This document shows, in pieces, positions 5,356-5,508 of a stretch of DNA of 5,508 nt. The notes under the pieces are model-generated. The model saw only the letters and a program-made list of their open reading frames with translations. It was not told where the DNA came from and ran no database searches. Origin of the DNA: Alphaproteobacteria bacterium (GTDB taxonomy: Bacteria > Pseudomonadota > Alphaproteobacteria > Rhodobacterales > Rhodobacteraceae); the NCBI GenBank assembly GCA_003695135.1, contig RFIR01000484.1:1-5508 (forward strand), written 5' to 3'. How positions within the stretch are numbered: the stretch's first letter is position 1; each line of letters begins with the position of its first letter. Position numbers and translations under genes: made by a program.

Positions 5356-5508
5356 TCAGCCGGCCCCGTTCCGGAAATGGCCGTCCTCGTTCATCATCGC
5401 GTAAAGCAGCCCCTCGCGCAGGCCGCGATCGGCCACCCGCAGCCGCGGCACCGGCCAGACGCGGAGCAGCGCCTGCAGGATGGCGATGCCGGCCACGATC
5501 AGCCGCGC
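5356..5508 (-). CDS. Ppx/GppA family phosphatase, C-terminal 50 residues; 5' end outside window
   Basis: The fragment reads in from the right edge and stops at TGA 5356-5358. It contains VADRGLREGLLY (about 25-36 of the fragment), the conserved sequence near the C-terminus of short-form Ppx/GppA phosphatases, preceded by a helix (AGIAILQALL) typical of the family. These enzymes hydrolyse exopolyphosphate and/or the pentaphosphate alarmone pppGpp; the fragment cannot tell which, since the ATP-binding and catalytic part lies outside. A single base separates its stop from the rlmE ATG, so the two genes are almost certainly one transcript. I recall the same pairing in other Rhodobacterales genomes. 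Confidence 0.88.
   Translation of the reverse strand, partial: ARLIVAGIAILQALLRVWPVPRLRVADRGLREGLLYAMMNEDGHFRNGAG

Noticed and set aside
1..5508. tRNA, rRNA, CRISPR array, phage or toxin-antitoxin genes
   Set aside because: I saw no T-loop/acceptor-stem pairing in the non-coding gaps, no regular short repeat-spacer array and no small coding pair with such features.

Overview
The window is high-GC DNA of alphaproteobacterial character. Third codon positions in the clear genes are strongly G/C-biased. The proteins and the minus-strand order gppA/ppx-like, rlmE, TDT-family transporter, guaB look most like a Rhodobacterales (Rhodobacter/Paracoccus-type) chromosome. That placement rests on my recollection of the families and their gene order, not on a database search.

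Layout, left to right. (1) 1-327 (+) is the 3' end of a gamma-glutamyltransferase gene. (2) 328-416 is a short intergenic stretch with a near-consensus FNR/FnrL-type box. (3) 417-1001 (+) encodes a small exported rhodanese-domain protein. (4) 1002-1639 is a 638-bp gap between convergent genes. It holds a large two-stage stem-loop, a degenerate 91-bp tandem repeat with a 20-bp perfect core, a sequence resembling an IS5-family terminus, a short AT-rich tract and a hairpin after guaB. (5) 1640-3094 (-) is guaB, complete. (6) 3175-4200 (-) encodes a ten-helix membrane protein of the tellurite-resistance/dicarboxylate transporter (TDT, TehA-like) family. (7) 4201-4631 is a 431-bp spacer with three successive hairpins near rlmE and an inverted repeat just before the transporter gene. 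(8) 4632-5354 (-) is rlmE, complete. (9) 5356-5508 (-) is the 3' end of a Ppx/GppA phosphatase gene, one base from rlmE.

The minus-strand genes all read the same way. gppA-rlmE is a tight translationally coupled pair, linking (p)ppGpp/polyphosphate metabolism to 23S rRNA modification. guaB commits IMP to guanine nucleotide synthesis, the precursor pool for (p)ppGpp, so the neighbourhood has a loose ribosome/guanine-nucleotide theme; this is inference. The transporter is separated from rlmE by a hairpin-rich gap and from guaB by 80 bases containing another hairpin, so each may have its own promoter. The plus-strand genes (ggt, rhodanese) form a separate unit converging on guaB.

Most of the window is ordinary housekeeping DNA. 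I found no clear new multi-gene system. The parts that most merit follow-up are the FNR-like box ahead of the rhodanese gene and the structured, repeat-bearing convergent gap at 1002-1639.
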